Source: a virus
IMG/VR virus record: IMGVR_UViG_3300031857_024884
Location: 1 to 64,000 of that record
Reading direction: 5' to 3' (one strand)
Length of the DNA stretch: 64,000 nucleotides
How positions within the stretch are numbered: position 1 is the stretch's first letter; each line of letters starts with the position of its first letter. The position numbers and the translations under genes were made by a program. This document shows, piece after piece, positions 28,869 to 39,500 of this stretch. Under the pieces are notes generated by a model that did no database searches, was not told the origin of the DNA, and saw nothing but the letters and a program-made list of their open reading frames with translations.

Positions 28869-29321
28869 TTAAATTGTATTAACTTCAAGGTATTTGTAAG
28901 TTAAATTTTCAGATGAAAAAATGTCAGTTAAACCCGAAAGAATACTTTTTATGTGCGGACGTATGTCTACGGTGTATCTTATTTTAGGTGGATAGATTTT
29001 TGCGTCGAATCTTCTATGACAAATTGTCTTATCTCCTTCTTTAAGAAAGATATTAAATGATTCAGGTCCGTCAGTATAAGACGTGTTTAAAACTTCAGGA
29101 TTGTTCTCAATCTCATACCTGTTATCCAACATATAAACTGCGGTCTTCATCTTTAATTCATAGGATAATTCATCCTTTAAATCTTTTAGATACTCATACA
29201 GTTCAAGTGAACTTTTTGCGTTAGGATTATAATCTCTAACATTGAAGAATCTTTGTACGATGATGTTATTGTTAACCATCATTACAAACTCTAACTTTGT
29301 GCTTTCTTGTTGCTCTTTCAT
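28869..29321 (-). CDS. Conserved-looking protein of the replication module, unknown function
   Basis: 150 aa, starting MKEQQESTKLEFVMMVNNNI. It looks like an alpha/beta protein with an N-terminal strand pair, a charged helix (YEYLKDLKDELSYELKMK) and C-terminal strands. No nucleotide-binding, metal or DNA-binding motif is evident. It lies 1 bp after the exonuclease gene and before the helicase gene. T4-like phages often have a helicase loader (gp59) near this point, but this protein is shorter and I see no gp59 signature, so I do not assign it. Confidence 0.55.
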   Translation of the reverse strand: MKEQQESTKLEFVMMVNNNIIVQRFFNVRDYNPNAKSSLELYEYLKDLKDELSYELKMKTAVYMLDNRYEIENNPEVLNTSYTDGPESFNIFLKEGDKTICHRRFDAKIYPPKIRYTVDIRPHIKSILSGLTDIFSSENLTYKYLEVNTI

Positions 29322-29322
29322 A

Positions 29323-30330
29323 TTATTTATTTGTTTGGTATTTTTTCTTTTCTTTTCTTGTTAACTTTAAAAATGGTTTTATAAAATTAACCCATGCGTC
29401 ATCTCCTTTTGGTAGGAACTTAAAAAAACCATCTTCCATCATAAGTTTAATTAAGTTTCGATAACCTCTTCCTTCAGGGTCTAATGTTTCATTATAATAA
29501 AGTTCAACGATTTCTTTTCCTTCTTCTGTGATAATTGGGTTTGATAAGTCAACAATCTTTTGATTGATTTCGAAGAATTCCTCTCCATATATTCCCGTTT
29601 TTGTTTTTCCTGTTAGTAAATTCTTTAATACCTTGTTCTCTTTGTCCTCTTTTAAGAGTTCTTCAGCTCTATTTAAAATATCGGTAAAAGAAATTGGTTT
29701 TTCAAGTATCTCAGGAAATAATTTTACTAAAGTTTTTTCCCCCAAATAGTAGATTCCGTCAATATTATCTGATTTATCTCCCGATAATATCTTATAAGTC
29801 TTTATATTATAGTGTGGGAACTCATAATCGTATATTCTAATCTTATCACCATGCTTATAATATTGTCTTGTTGAAGGTGAATATATTGTTACGTTTTCTG
29901 AAATTAATTGGGTTAAATCTTTGTCGGATGAGAATATTGTTTTGTGTTCGTTAGTTGAAATTTGACAATAGTATGATATCAAATCATCCGCCTCATTCTT
30001 TTCAACATTGATTTGTCTTACAAATGTTTCTTCTAAGTATTGTTTGATTCTTTCTTTCTGATAATTAGAAGATTCTTCTTTGAATGGGTTGTCTAATTCT
30101 CTTCTATTTTCTTTATACTGAGGGTAAATTGTTTTTCTAGCAACTGAATTCTCATTTCCATCCCAAAATACAACTACTTTGTCGAAATTACTTTCTTCAA
30201 TAAATTTTCTTAAAGTATTCACGAAGTGCCAGATTGCCCCAATATGTCTAGCATTATGGTAATAATCCTTAACTCCGTGAAGTCCTATTTTAAATAGGTT
30301 GTTTCCGTCAACCAATAATGTTTTAATCAC
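29323..30330 (-). CDS. 5'-3' exonuclease, FEN/PIN type (T4 RNase H-like)
   Basis: 335 aa. The metal-binding carboxylates of the FEN family are in order: LLVDGNNLF (residue about 8), VVFWDGNEN (about 57), KNEADDLISYY (about 113-117), FSSDKDLTQL (about 137-139) and LSGDKSDNIDGI (about 185-189). After the last motif comes the helix-hairpin-helix region (YYLGEKTLVKLFPEIL). In T4 the equivalent removes RNA primers from lagging-strand fragments. It is close to the T4 enzyme in length (305 aa). It is 10 bp downstream of uvsX and 1 bp before the next gene, inside the replication operon. Confidence 0.9.
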   Translation of the reverse strand: MIKTLLVDGNNLFKIGLHGVKDYYHNARHIGAIWHFVNTLRKFIEESNFDKVVVFWDGNENSVARKTIYPQYKENRRELDNPFKEESSNYQKERIKQYLEETFVRQINVEKNEADDLISYYCQISTNEHKTIFSSDKDLTQLISENVTIYSPSTRQYYKHGDKIRIYDYEFPHYNIKTYKILSGDKSDNIDGIYYLGEKTLVKLFPEILEKPISFTDILNRAEELLKEDKENKVLKNLLTGKTKTGIYGEEFFEINQKIVDLSNPIITEEGKEIVELYYNETLDPEGRGYRNLIKLMMEDGFFKFLPKGDDAWVNFIKPFLKLTRKEKKKYQTNK

Positions 30331-30340
30331 TTTTTGTTTT

Positions 30341-31330
30341 TTAGTCTTCCAAACTATCTACAACTTCTTCATCTAATAAAATTTCCCCTGTACCTGAAAG
30401 AACAGCATTCCAATAACTAGAATATTGTTTTTTATATTCTTCCAAAGCCTCTTTTGTATCGGAAATATAACCTTGTGGTACGGCAATAATTTTACCATCA
30501 TTATAACCCAAACCATTTACGTGATTTTTAATAATCGATATTTTGGTTCTAATAGCATATCTAACAGTTCTACCATTTTTAGTTGCGGTAATATGATTAA
30601 TACCTGCTTTCTTTTGATTTCCAAATAGAAAAACTAAAGAAGATGCCAACCACAATGCCTCTCCACCTTTCGCCTTAATCTCAGGTTGTCCAAATGGATT
30701 GTCAGGTAAATCAACCCAAGGTTGATTAACTACTACCATAGTATTATAATAAGGATAATCTTCTTTTTTTGATTTAGATATTCTTGAATGTACTCCCATT
30801 CCTATTCTATCCGCTAAAGCAGATGCGTTGTGCATTTTTCCACCTTTACCTTCAAAGGTCATTTTACATGGGATTGACCCAACAGAATCCCATAAGAATA
30901 ATAAACTATATGGTAATTCTCCTTTTTCTTGAGCATCTAAAACTTCATTTATAAAATCAGTTGCTTGTTCAATATAATCAAAACTATCATTAAAAATAAA
31001 ATCACCGTCCCACTCCCCTTGTTCATTTTGTTCTGCTTTTAATCCAAGTTCAACCGCATGAGACCAACTCCATTTCTTTTCAGTAATTATGAATACGGGT
31101 AGATGTCCTTTCTTTTGAGCGTCAACTCCTGCCAAAATCATGGCGGTTGTTTTACTACTATTAGAGTGCCCTAAGAACATATTAATACCTCCCATAATAG
31201 GACCTGGTAACCCACAAGCTCCCATAAAAGCATCTCCACAACTATAATAACTCTCTGGTTTATATTTAGTTTTTGTGGAGAACTTAGATTTTATGGAATC
31301 TAAAGTTATTTCTTTTTTCTTAATCGCCAT
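30341..31330 (-). CDS. uvsX: UvsX/RecA-like recombinase
   Basis: 329 aa. The P-loop region reads GGINMFLGHSNSSKTTAMI near residue 55. It has Ser in place of the usual Gly before the Lys, a departure also seen in UvsX-type phage recombinases. LLFLWDSVGSIP near residue 145 is Walker B. The RecA signature continues with NTMVVVNQPWVDLP and KAKGGEALWLASSLVFLF. The protein would form filaments on single-stranded DNA for recombination-dependent replication and repair. It lies 2 bp downstream of a 77-aa gene and 10 bp upstream of the exonuclease. No UvsY is recognised in the window. Confidence 0.92.
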   Translation of the reverse strand: MAIKKKEITLDSIKSKFSTKTKYKPESYYSCGDAFMGACGLPGPIMGGINMFLGHSNSSKTTAMILAGVDAQKKGHLPVFIITEKKWSWSHAVELGLKAEQNEQGEWDGDFIFNDSFDYIEQATDFINEVLDAQEKGELPYSLLFLWDSVGSIPCKMTFEGKGGKMHNASALADRIGMGVHSRISKSKKEDYPYYNTMVVVNQPWVDLPDNPFGQPEIKAKGGEALWLASSLVFLFGNQKKAGINHITATKNGRTVRYAIRTKISIIKNHVNGLGYNDGKIIAVPQGYISDTKEALEEYKKQYSSYWNAVLSGTGEILLDEEVVDSLED

Positions 31331-31332
31331 AA

Positions 31333-31566
31333 TTATTCGTATTTATAGAATTCTTTAATTGTTTCTAATTTGTCTTTTGCGTTTGCAATCTTTTCAACAA
31401 GTTTATCCATTTCTTCAATATGTTGTGGATGTTCTCCAATTCCAACAGGTGAAGTAAAATAAACAAGTAGTGATGCCTCAGCCTCTAAAGCTTGTGATTC
31501 GTATTTGGCACATAAAGCCTTATACATTTTTTCTGTAATTTTGTTTTCGTTATTCGTCGCTTTCAT
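31333..31566 (-). CDS. Small helical protein between ssb and uvsX, unknown function
   Basis: 77 aa, starting MKATNNENKITEKMYKALC. It appears to be two helices around a central VYFTSPVGIGEHPQH turn. Charged helices and a location between the SSB and recombinase genes would suit a mediator such as UvsY, but the sequence shows no clear link and it is much shorter than UvsY (137 aa). Function left open. Confidence 0.55.
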   Translation of the reverse strand: MKATNNENKITEKMYKALCAKYESQALEAEASLLVYFTSPVGIGEHPQHIEEMDKLVEKIANAKDKLETIKEFYKYE

Positions 31567-31583
31567 AAGTTAAATGTAATAAA

Positions 31584-31604
31584 GCGTGGACGATTTGTCC
31601 ACGC
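31584..31604 (-). terminator. Hairpin after ssb, possible weak terminator
   Basis: An 8-bp perfect GC-rich stem (GCGTGGAC / GTCCACGC) with a 5-nt loop, followed on the minus strand by TTTATTACATTT. The interrupted T-run suggests partial termination or transcript stabilisation, giving more ssb than uvsX message. Confidence 0.6.
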
Positions 31605-31619
31605 AATGATTAATAAATT

Positions 31620-32468
31620 TTAAAATGGCATATCTTCATCAGGTTCTGCGTCAGCCTGTGGGTCTTTTGTAGATTTTTTACTACCCATATCAATTGTTTG
31701 TTCGTCAGAATTTCCATAAACGTATTTACCCGCATCTGAATCCCAACGTGGAGTCTCTCCTCTTGCAATTGCCTCAAGATATTCTTCAGGTTTTTTAGAG
31801 TATACATCTTCCCAAGTTAATTCGTCATTAACCCAAGAATCGCCTGTTTCTTTCTTTTCGTGAATCGGTGCCGGGTCATCATACATAATTGTTTGAATTA
31901 CTGTATATACCGCTCCGTTTGGTGTTTTTGCTTTGGTTAACTCAAGAATAATATCTCTACCTTTTTCAGGGTCTGTGATGTCTCCTTTTGCTCTCCAAAT
32001 TGGAATAATTTTATCTAAGATTCCTTCATTTTTATAGTTGTGTTTGAATCTCCAGAATTTAACTCCATCAGATTCGTTATCTCTATCAACAACTTTAACA
32101 ATATAAAACTTACGTGGTTTGTATTGTGTTGCCAACTTCTTATCAGACTCTTTTCCTGTTGCCATTAATTCTTCATAAACCTCAGTTAAAGGAGAACGTT
32201 CGTTGTCATTTTTACCTGGGTCGTAGAATTTTTGCCATTTACCATCTACCTGAACTTCGTGAAACCAAACTTCTTTGAATGGTGAAGAGCCGTCTTTTGT
32301 TGGTAGAATTCTTAATCGTTTTTGTCCTTGTTTTTCGTTGTCTTTAAGGATTGCCGCGAAGTATTTTTTCATCCTTTCGTCTTGAGACATTTTAGAGGTG
32401 GATGATGACCCCTGTTTTGAATTTTCGTACTGCGCCAGTACCGCGTCGAGTGAATTGTTTGTCGCCAT
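31620..32468 (-). CDS. 32: Single-stranded DNA-binding protein, gp32-like
   Basis: 282 aa. The start (MATNNSLDAVLAQYENSKQG) is followed by an OB-type core with RLRILPTKDG, WFHEVQVDGKW and KFWRFKHNYKN segments characteristic of gp32-like SSBs. The C-terminal tail is acidic and ends DEDMPF, the usual site for binding partner replication proteins. T4 gp32 has a structural zinc site; this protein has no cysteine at all, so a zinc ribbon is absent. It sits upstream of uvsX and the exonuclease, matching their joint work in replication and recombination. A hairpin 66 nt before the ATG may be part of its control. Confidence 0.85.
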   Translation of the reverse strand: MATNNSLDAVLAQYENSKQGSSSTSKMSQDERMKKYFAAILKDNEKQGQKRLRILPTKDGSSPFKEVWFHEVQVDGKWQKFYDPGKNDNERSPLTEVYEELMATGKESDKKLATQYKPRKFYIVKVVDRDNESDGVKFWRFKHNYKNEGILDKIIPIWRAKGDITDPEKGRDIILELTKAKTPNGAVYTVIQTIMYDDPAPIHEKKETGDSWVNDELTWEDVYSKKPEEYLEAIARGETPRWDSDAGKYVYGNSDEQTIDMGSKKSTKDPQADAEPDEDMPF

Positions 32469-32533
32469 TTTTTCGTGTTATTTAATTGTTTATGATAAAA
32501 TATAAGTGTCAGCCTTTGTAATGTCAAATTAGT

Positions 32534-32551
32534 TGGGGAATTTCATCCCCA
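32534..32551 (-). promoter_or_regulatory. Hairpin in the ssb leader
   Basis: On the minus strand, TGGGGA-TGAAAT-TCCCCA forms a 6-bp stem ending 66 nt before the ssb ATG. No T-run follows, so it is not a classical terminator. T4 gene 32 is autoregulated through a leader pseudoknot at a similar distance; equivalence here is inference. Confidence 0.4.
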
Positions 32552-32555
32552 TTAC

Positions 32556-33242
32556 TTAATATTTAAATTGGTTAAATGCGTTTGGTTCATCGTCTCTACC
32601 TTCTTCAAAGTTTCTAAAACTTTTTTTAACCTCTGATGGAGAAAAATCTTCAACTTCATCTTTTGTTAAGATATATTCTTCTCTACCTTGTTTTTCAAAA
32701 TCGTCTTGTTTATCTTCAAAATATTGCGATAATTTCTGATTAAAAGGTCCTGAATCCAAACTTCTTAATTCTAATTTTTCTTCAGGTGTTTTTGTTCTAT
32801 ATTTTTCAACTTTCGCTTCAATATCATTTAGTTTGTTAACAATCATATCCATATTGGATAATTTTTCCTCTAAATCACTTAAAGATTTAAATAAATTATT
32901 AAAATATTCTTCTTGTTTATCCTCAACATTTTTTTGAGAGTTGACTAAATCAGTAATATCTAATTCTTTCTTATCCTCTTTTTCGTCACCTATTTTTTCA
33001 ACATCAGGGTCGGTTGTGGTGTCTACAGGTGCTGGTGGAGGTGTTGATTCGGCAGGAGGAGCCCCCGCTGCCGCGTCTACTGGAGGTGGTGTCACCGCGT
33101 CGGTTGGTGGTGCGTCAGTTGGTGCTGCCGCTGCGGCATCTGCCGGAGGTGGAGGTAATTCCGCCATTTCTTGCTCGTTAATATAGTTATTAATACGTTT
33201 GTACCTATTAATTTCTTCTAATATTTTTTTATCTATACTCAT
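32556..33242 (-). CDS. Pro/Ala-linker, coiled-coil protein, unknown function
   Basis: 228 aa. A short helical start (KKILEEINRYKRINNYINEQ) is followed at residues about 28-80 by a low-complexity Pro/Ala/Asp linker. Next come a highly charged helical region with heptad-like spacing (about 95-150) and an acidic tail ending NAFNQFKY. The linker DNA (about 33000-33170) is much richer in G and C than its surroundings. No domain is recognised. The shape, a short anchor, flexible linker and coiled coil, could suit a scaffold, tether or virion internal protein. It precedes ssb by 87 bp and follows the 74-aa gene by 5 bp. Confidence 0.6.
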   Translation of the reverse strand: MSIDKKILEEINRYKRINNYINEQEMAELPPPPADAAAAAPTDAPPTDAVTPPPVDAAAGAPPAESTPPPAPVDTTTDPDVEKIGDEKEDKKELDITDLVNSQKNVEDKQEEYFNNLFKSLSDLEEKLSNMDMIVNKLNDIEAKVEKYRTKTPEEKLELRSLDSGPFNQKLSQYFEDKQDDFEKQGREEYILTKDEVEDFSPSEVKKSFRNFEEGRDDEPNAFNQFKY

Positions 33243-33247
33243 TTTAA

Positions 33248-33472
33248 TTATCCATTTAATAATTGTTTTATACCTGTAGTGGTTTCAACTTGGATTCTTT
33301 TATTAGTCTTCATAGTGTTATCTACCCTTTCAATAAGACCGTCTTTCATTCTAACCGTATAACACTCTCCAGTGTCTAAATCACAAACTTGTTTAGAACC
33401 ATTTCCTAAGTCTTTTTCAGATGTTCTTGTGTTTTTACCAAGATAACTATCTAATATTAATTTTGTATTCAT
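33248..33472 (-). CDS. Small protein, unknown function
   Basis: 74 aa, starting MNTKLILDSYLGKNTR. It has a central CDLDTGECYTVRMKDGLIERVD segment with two Cys residues in a short beta-type motif. No family is recognised. It is the first gene of the replication unit that runs from 33472 to 28869 and has a TATTTAT motif 13 nt upstream, which supports real expression. Confidence 0.55.
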   Translation of the reverse strand: MNTKLILDSYLGKNTRTSEKDLGNGSKQVCDLDTGECYTVRMKDGLIERVDNTMKTNKRIQVETTTGIKQLLNG

Positions 33473-33485
33473 AATCTTTTTATTT

Positions 33486-33492
33486 ATAAATA
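33486..33492 (-). promoter_or_regulatory. TATTTAT motif at head of replication unit
   Basis: GATATTTATAAATAAAAAG on the minus strand, 13 nt before the 74-aa gene's ATG and just after the stop of the 2126-aa gene. Confidence 0.4.
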
Positions 33493-33516
33493 TCTAATAA
33501 TAATAAAAAATTATTT

Positions 33517-36500
33517 TTATCTATTTTTTAATGTGTTAAATAAATTAACCGCATTATTAATTATATTCGTGTAATTATCTCTATCAACAGAATTAAGCGA
33601 ATTGTAAGCGTTATTGTTAGTTTTGGCGTCATAATTATTAACTATGAATTTAGTAATATCCGTTATATTATCTTTAACGGAAACGACTCTAGATTCCCAT
33701 TTATTTTTCAATAAGGAAATAACTTTCACTTCATTTTCAAAAACCGCATTTACGGTGTTTCCAAGAGCACAATAAAATTTCTTTGACAGATTTTCTTCTC
33801 CGTTTGCCCCCCAATTATTGTTCGAGTCTAAAAAAATTCCTGCGTAATTATTGTTAACAGATGTGAATCTGTTAGTGTTTGAATTATCCAATGAGCTAAA
33901 GTATATTCTGCAGAATATTAATTTTTGTAACATAACATTTGGTGTTGTATCTACAATTTTTTTATACATATCACTAACATTTATTGTTGTTTGTGTTGGT
34001 GTAATTGCCGAGAATTTTTGATAATCTTTATAAGCATTTTTTATACAATCAGTAATTAAAGAAGTGTTACTTGCAGTATTATTTTTTGGATTATTCGCAT
34101 TTGCTTGTCTTTCTTGTTCAATCTTATCTTGTTCTAATTTTTCAATTATGGATTGAAGTAAATTTTTTCTTAGTGATTGTATATAATCATCAAGAATTGG
34201 TAATGAAGCGGTTGGTTGTCTAACTCCTGTAAAATAAGTTGTAAAAGAACCTGGCGAAATCCTATGACTTACTTCCAATATCATATAAGGTCCACTAAAC
34301 ATAGGAACATTTCTTAAATTAAAATACATTGTTGGTTGTATTAACGCGTTACCCATCATTGTAACTTGACATCTATAACTTCTATTTTTATATAAATTAT
34401 ATAAAGATACGCTTTGAGTCGCTCCTTTTCTATTACGATTTTGATTACCCATTTGAGTAGTAACTTCAATACTTTCGGCAGTCGCTTTACCGGCAGTTTG
34501 GCTAACATCAAACCCCATAAAAATCTGTTGATTTTGAGGTCCTATGTCTACATTAAATCCAACTACTTTATTAGATAAAGCCCAATCTTTTTTATTAATT
34601 TGGTTTTCCACTAACGGATTATCACTCGCTCTTCTCAATTCAAAGGCGTCATTTCTAAATCTATAATCAACGTTATTTTTTAAATCTAATTGTTCACTAG
34701 GTTTTCCGCCGTAAAAACAAACTAATTTAGAGGAAGAATTTCTATAATCAACATTTAAAAATGTTCCAAATAAAGTATTTGCAAATTCTAAAGTACCTTC
34801 AGGTTTTGGGATTGCGTTTTTTACAACATCTTGCACATTATAAAAATTAACATAAGTTGGTAAATTCATAACAACAAAATGATTCTCTACTAATATTGTT
34901 TGAACAAACCCTAACACATCAATTTGAGAATCTAAATTTTCTAATCTATTTTGTAATTTAAAAATATCGACTAGTATTTTTTCTCCAATATTTCTACTAG
35001 CCCTATCCAATAATAGAACATCTTCAAATAATGTTTTATTTTTAACATCGTTTCCGGCAATCCATTTATCATTTAATGATTTAAAAGATTCATACAATTC
35101 TGATTTTGACTGAGTTCCTCCATTAACTTCTGAAGGTTTTTTAACATCAACAGTAATTGTTGTTTTAGGTAATTTTGTCGCAATTTTAATCATTAAATTA
35201 TCCAAAATTTTGTTTTGGAAGCTTAAATTAGAACCTAAATAACTCGTCATTAAATTATAAAAATCCCCTACTTTTATATTATTATTAATTAATTTTTGTG
35301 TCACATATATTTTGATTATCGGAGCGAATCTAATTATATTATCTTTTTTAAAGGCCACATTAAAATCAATAAAAAAATCAGTTATATAAGAACCGTTGTT
35401 ATCGTATTTTAATTCGGGTATTTCTGAAAATCCAACATATGATTTTAACGTCTTCCACTCTTCTGGAAAATTTGAGACCGATTGTGATAATGTGACCGAA
35501 TTACTACTTGTTGGTAATGAATTTGGTGTTTCAACACTATAATCTTCCCAAGTATATGGGTCGGTTAAATCTAATTGTGAAAACGTTTTAAATAATCTTA
35601 TATCATAGGATGATGGATTGCCGTGTTTAAATACTACATCGTATGTTAAGAAAGATTTTAACACACTTCCTATTTTTTGTAATTGGTTATTTTGTATTGT
35701 AGTTACAAATTCGGTTCCTCCGGTATAAGGTTGTTTTTTAATTTTCATCATTTCAACCATAATTGATTGAAAATTTTTAAACATAATGTTTGAGGGTAAT
35801 TCGCTATTACCTCCTGATTCTGTGAATATTTCAGGGTCCGTAGTTAAATTACCTAAATCAGAGTCGTAGATAGATTTTGAAAAATTCAAAAACATAGTCT
35901 CAAATTTATCTAAAATTTCTTTTTCAAAAACCGAAAAAATTTCACTTATTTTTGTATATGAACCACTTGATTTAATTGAAAAGTTTTCTTGAATACTTTC
36001 TCCTGTTAATACCGTTTTTAGATATTCTTCGGGTGAAGGTTTTGATACCAAACCATCGTCAAAATACCCATAATTAGGTGCCGCCCAAAAAAGTCTCACA
36101 GAGCCATTATACATTGAGGAGTTATCAAAAACCTCATTTGTTAGTCTATATGTTGGTGCGGTATTTAAATTAAAACACTCCGATAACGTTTGATTAAATA
36201 AAGAACCTTGTGATGGCATTACAAATAAAGAATCGGGTTCTAAAAAACTATCCACTGTAACAGACCAAGGTACAATTCTTAAATCTCTATTTGGTATAGA
36301 TTCATCAAAACCTTCATACAAATTGATTATAGCATCATCAACATAATTTAAAGTAACTCCTGAGCTAAACCCTGATTGTATATCACTTTCGGAATACGAA
36401 GAATAAATTTCATACCCTTGATAAAATACATTAAAATCATTTATTAATTTTGGATAAAATCCAGTATTAATAACCGTGGATAATTCAGCTCCTATGGTAG

Positions 36501-39500
36501 TATCTTTTTGTAATACAATGTCAATTTGAGAATTGTTAAAAGATAAACTATACACTTTTTCTTTATTTTGAGTTGTTGGGTCATAGTTATATGTGTAACT
36601 AAATCCTGACCAACTTCTATCTAAAATATCAACACCTGTTTCTACGTATTTTTTATACCTATGCCACACCGAACCTATCTTTAATGCCCAAGCGTATGGT
36701 ACTTTATGAATTGCTCCAAATTTTTTGATTGTTGCAAAAATGTAATCTAACTCAGTAATTGAGTTGTTTTCATAACTTTTATATTTTTCTTTTAATGTCG
36801 CAATAGGTAAACTATTAATAAAATAATATGCGGAAGAAACAAAAGGATATTCTGAAAAATTTCTAAAATTTTGAATACCTTCTTGTATAGAATTAATAAA
36901 ATAAGGGGTATTAAAAATAGATGTTGTTTGTTCTGGTCTAACTTGATTTGTATAATCATTATATACAATATTACCTTCTGTGGGTAATTGGTCTTTAATT
37001 CTTCTATTCTGATAAAACGCTTTTAATGTTTGGGCGTTTAAGTCTCCAGGACTACTGACATAAGGATAACTTAAAGATATGTAATTAAAATTAGTTATCG
37101 GTCTTATCTTTTCAGTTGTTTCTCCTTCAACAAAATTAGTAATTATTTTTCTTTGTTGATTGTATTTTAAAACTTTTGTTGTGTTAAATGAATCTTTTAC
37201 TTTAGAAAATGATGATGAGTTTGATAAATTTTCTTTTGACCATTTTTCATTTATAAATGGGTATGTGTCTGAAAAATCAAACTCGTTGGATGTTGTTGAC
37301 CCTGTTATATATTTTGAAATTTTGTCTTCGTTTTCAACTGATACTTGTGGTTGTGTTTTTACACTGTTTAATATATTACTATTAATAAAATCGAATTGTC
37401 CATTAATGATTCTATTATTAATATAAGAAGTGTTATATATTCCTCTAATATAATTTTGCCAACTTTGACCTAATCCTTGGTTTGAAAAATGCCTTAGAAT
37501 CAGCAAATAATTAGACGCATTTATTCCATAATCGGTTAATTTTTTAATCAAAAATGGGTCATTACTAGATAAACTGTTATTTAAATTAATACTTTCGCAT
37601 TCAGCAATTAAATTAGTAATTTCATCAGTATCAGTTGTTGACAAGGATGCTCTAGATAATTTAGACATATTAGAAATTAAAAGTATTCTCTCGTAAATCT
37701 CATAAAAGAATTTAACTTCTTCTTTATTACTATAAACATCGTTTCCTATTGGAAATTCAATAGCGTCAAAACTAATTCTTTTAATGTCTAAAACATTATT
37801 TTCAACCGGAATTGTTTTTGATGTGATAGTTTGTTTTTCAACTAATCCTCTAATAAATTCTTCGACAAATTCTACTTCAGGCCAAGTTCCATCAATATTA
37901 CTTTTAGTTAATGTTTTTAAATCATCATCACCTGGATATCTAATCTCATAAGTTTCTTGACCATTTTCACCAGCGGTTGCAACAATTAATTGTGGCCACG
38001 GATAAATTGGTGTTTTATCGTCTCCCAAATTATCGGGTGAAGCTCCCGCAACTTGATTATTGAATATTGCATTTTTTCTATGTCTCAATAAATCCTCATC
38101 GCTGTTTATATCCCAAGCTTGTTTATGAACATCATCTAATAACCTAATAAATGCCTCACAGTTTGCAAAAATAACCGCCAAAACATTTCTTATGTTCGGT
38201 ACAAAACCGATACCTGAATTTTTATCTTGTAATAAATCAGATAAAGCGTTTGTTAAATCAGTTTCTATTTTTTCTTTATATTCTTTTAAAGTTTTTGATA
38301 TGTCATTTAATTTATCATTAAATGTTTTAGTAGGTAATTTTATATTAGTTACGGGGTCTTTAATTTCTATTGATTTTTCAAAAACAAACCAATCTTTAAC
38401 GGTTTTTTTATTACCATTATTATCTGTTGTCTCTACGGTATTGAATAAATTTGATTTTTTAACTTCATCTATAAAAAGTTTTATTTCTTCACTTTGTTCA
38501 TTTAATTTCTTTTTATCTTTTTTCCAAACAATATATGTTTCAACCCAATCAATATCGTTATCAAAACTCACGTTTTTAACTATAAAATCATTTAAAGATA
38601 TGTCACATTTAATTGCCGTTGATTTATCACCTTTACCACCAATCTGATACGAACCATTTTGCCCAACGGTTTTATTACCATTTAATTTAGTATTATATTT
38701 ATCTATTATACTTTTTTCTAATTCACTTTTAGCACCTTTATAATCCGTTATATCTTTTTTAAATGTATAAATTTTTGTTTTATCTTTTAATACGATATAA
38801 TTTTGATTGTCCATATTTTTAGAAAACCAAGAACCATTTATTGCGGTAAAAACATCTTTCTTATACTCTGACAACGTGTCTTGATATGTCTTTAAATAAT
38901 TTAAAGGTTCCATATTCTGTTTGGTAAAAGAATCAAAAATATTTTTAATAAAATTTGAAATGTTATATTTCATTTGAACTAAGGTTAATTCCGGAAAATC
39001 TTCAGGTACTAATCCTTTTGTTTTATATTCACTATAAACTTCTTTAACTTTCTGATACCCTTTTTCAATTACCGAATCTTTAACATTAACATATTGAGAT
39101 GGAGTTCCTTTTTTTGTTTCAATTGTTAAATTATTTTTATACATATTTGGAGTCGCTATTAACGCCCCCATCATAATTTCAGCCAACATAGTATATTTGT
39201 AAGTGTAAAAAGTTAATGTAATATCAAAATTGGTTGTATTATAATTAAATGAAGATGTGAAATTTTGTAACATTAAAGGTAATTTAACCGCTCTACCGTA
39301 GTATCCCTTTATTGTTAAATTAAACATTGGATACGGTAGATTAAAAAATGCGGCATATGGTGAATTATCTCCTGACTCAAACAATGCTCTACCTTTTACG
39401 TCTATTAATTTTATTGTAATAACAGGCATAAAGGAAGTATTCTGTCTAATGTCAATAGAAGTAATTCCTAATAATCCATTATCAGTCGCACCGGCCTTTC

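Noticed and set aside
32941-33186. 81-codon plus-strand Gly/Ala/Ser-rich frame
   Set aside because: It is the complement of the Pro/Ala linker in the 228-aa gene; the low-complexity sequence is explained by that.
38192-38647. 151-codon open frame on the plus strand
   Set aside because: It lies wholly antisense to the 2126-aa structural gene, its product is biased in Phe/Ser/Leu as expected from the complement of Lys/Asn/Glu codons, and no start signal is present.
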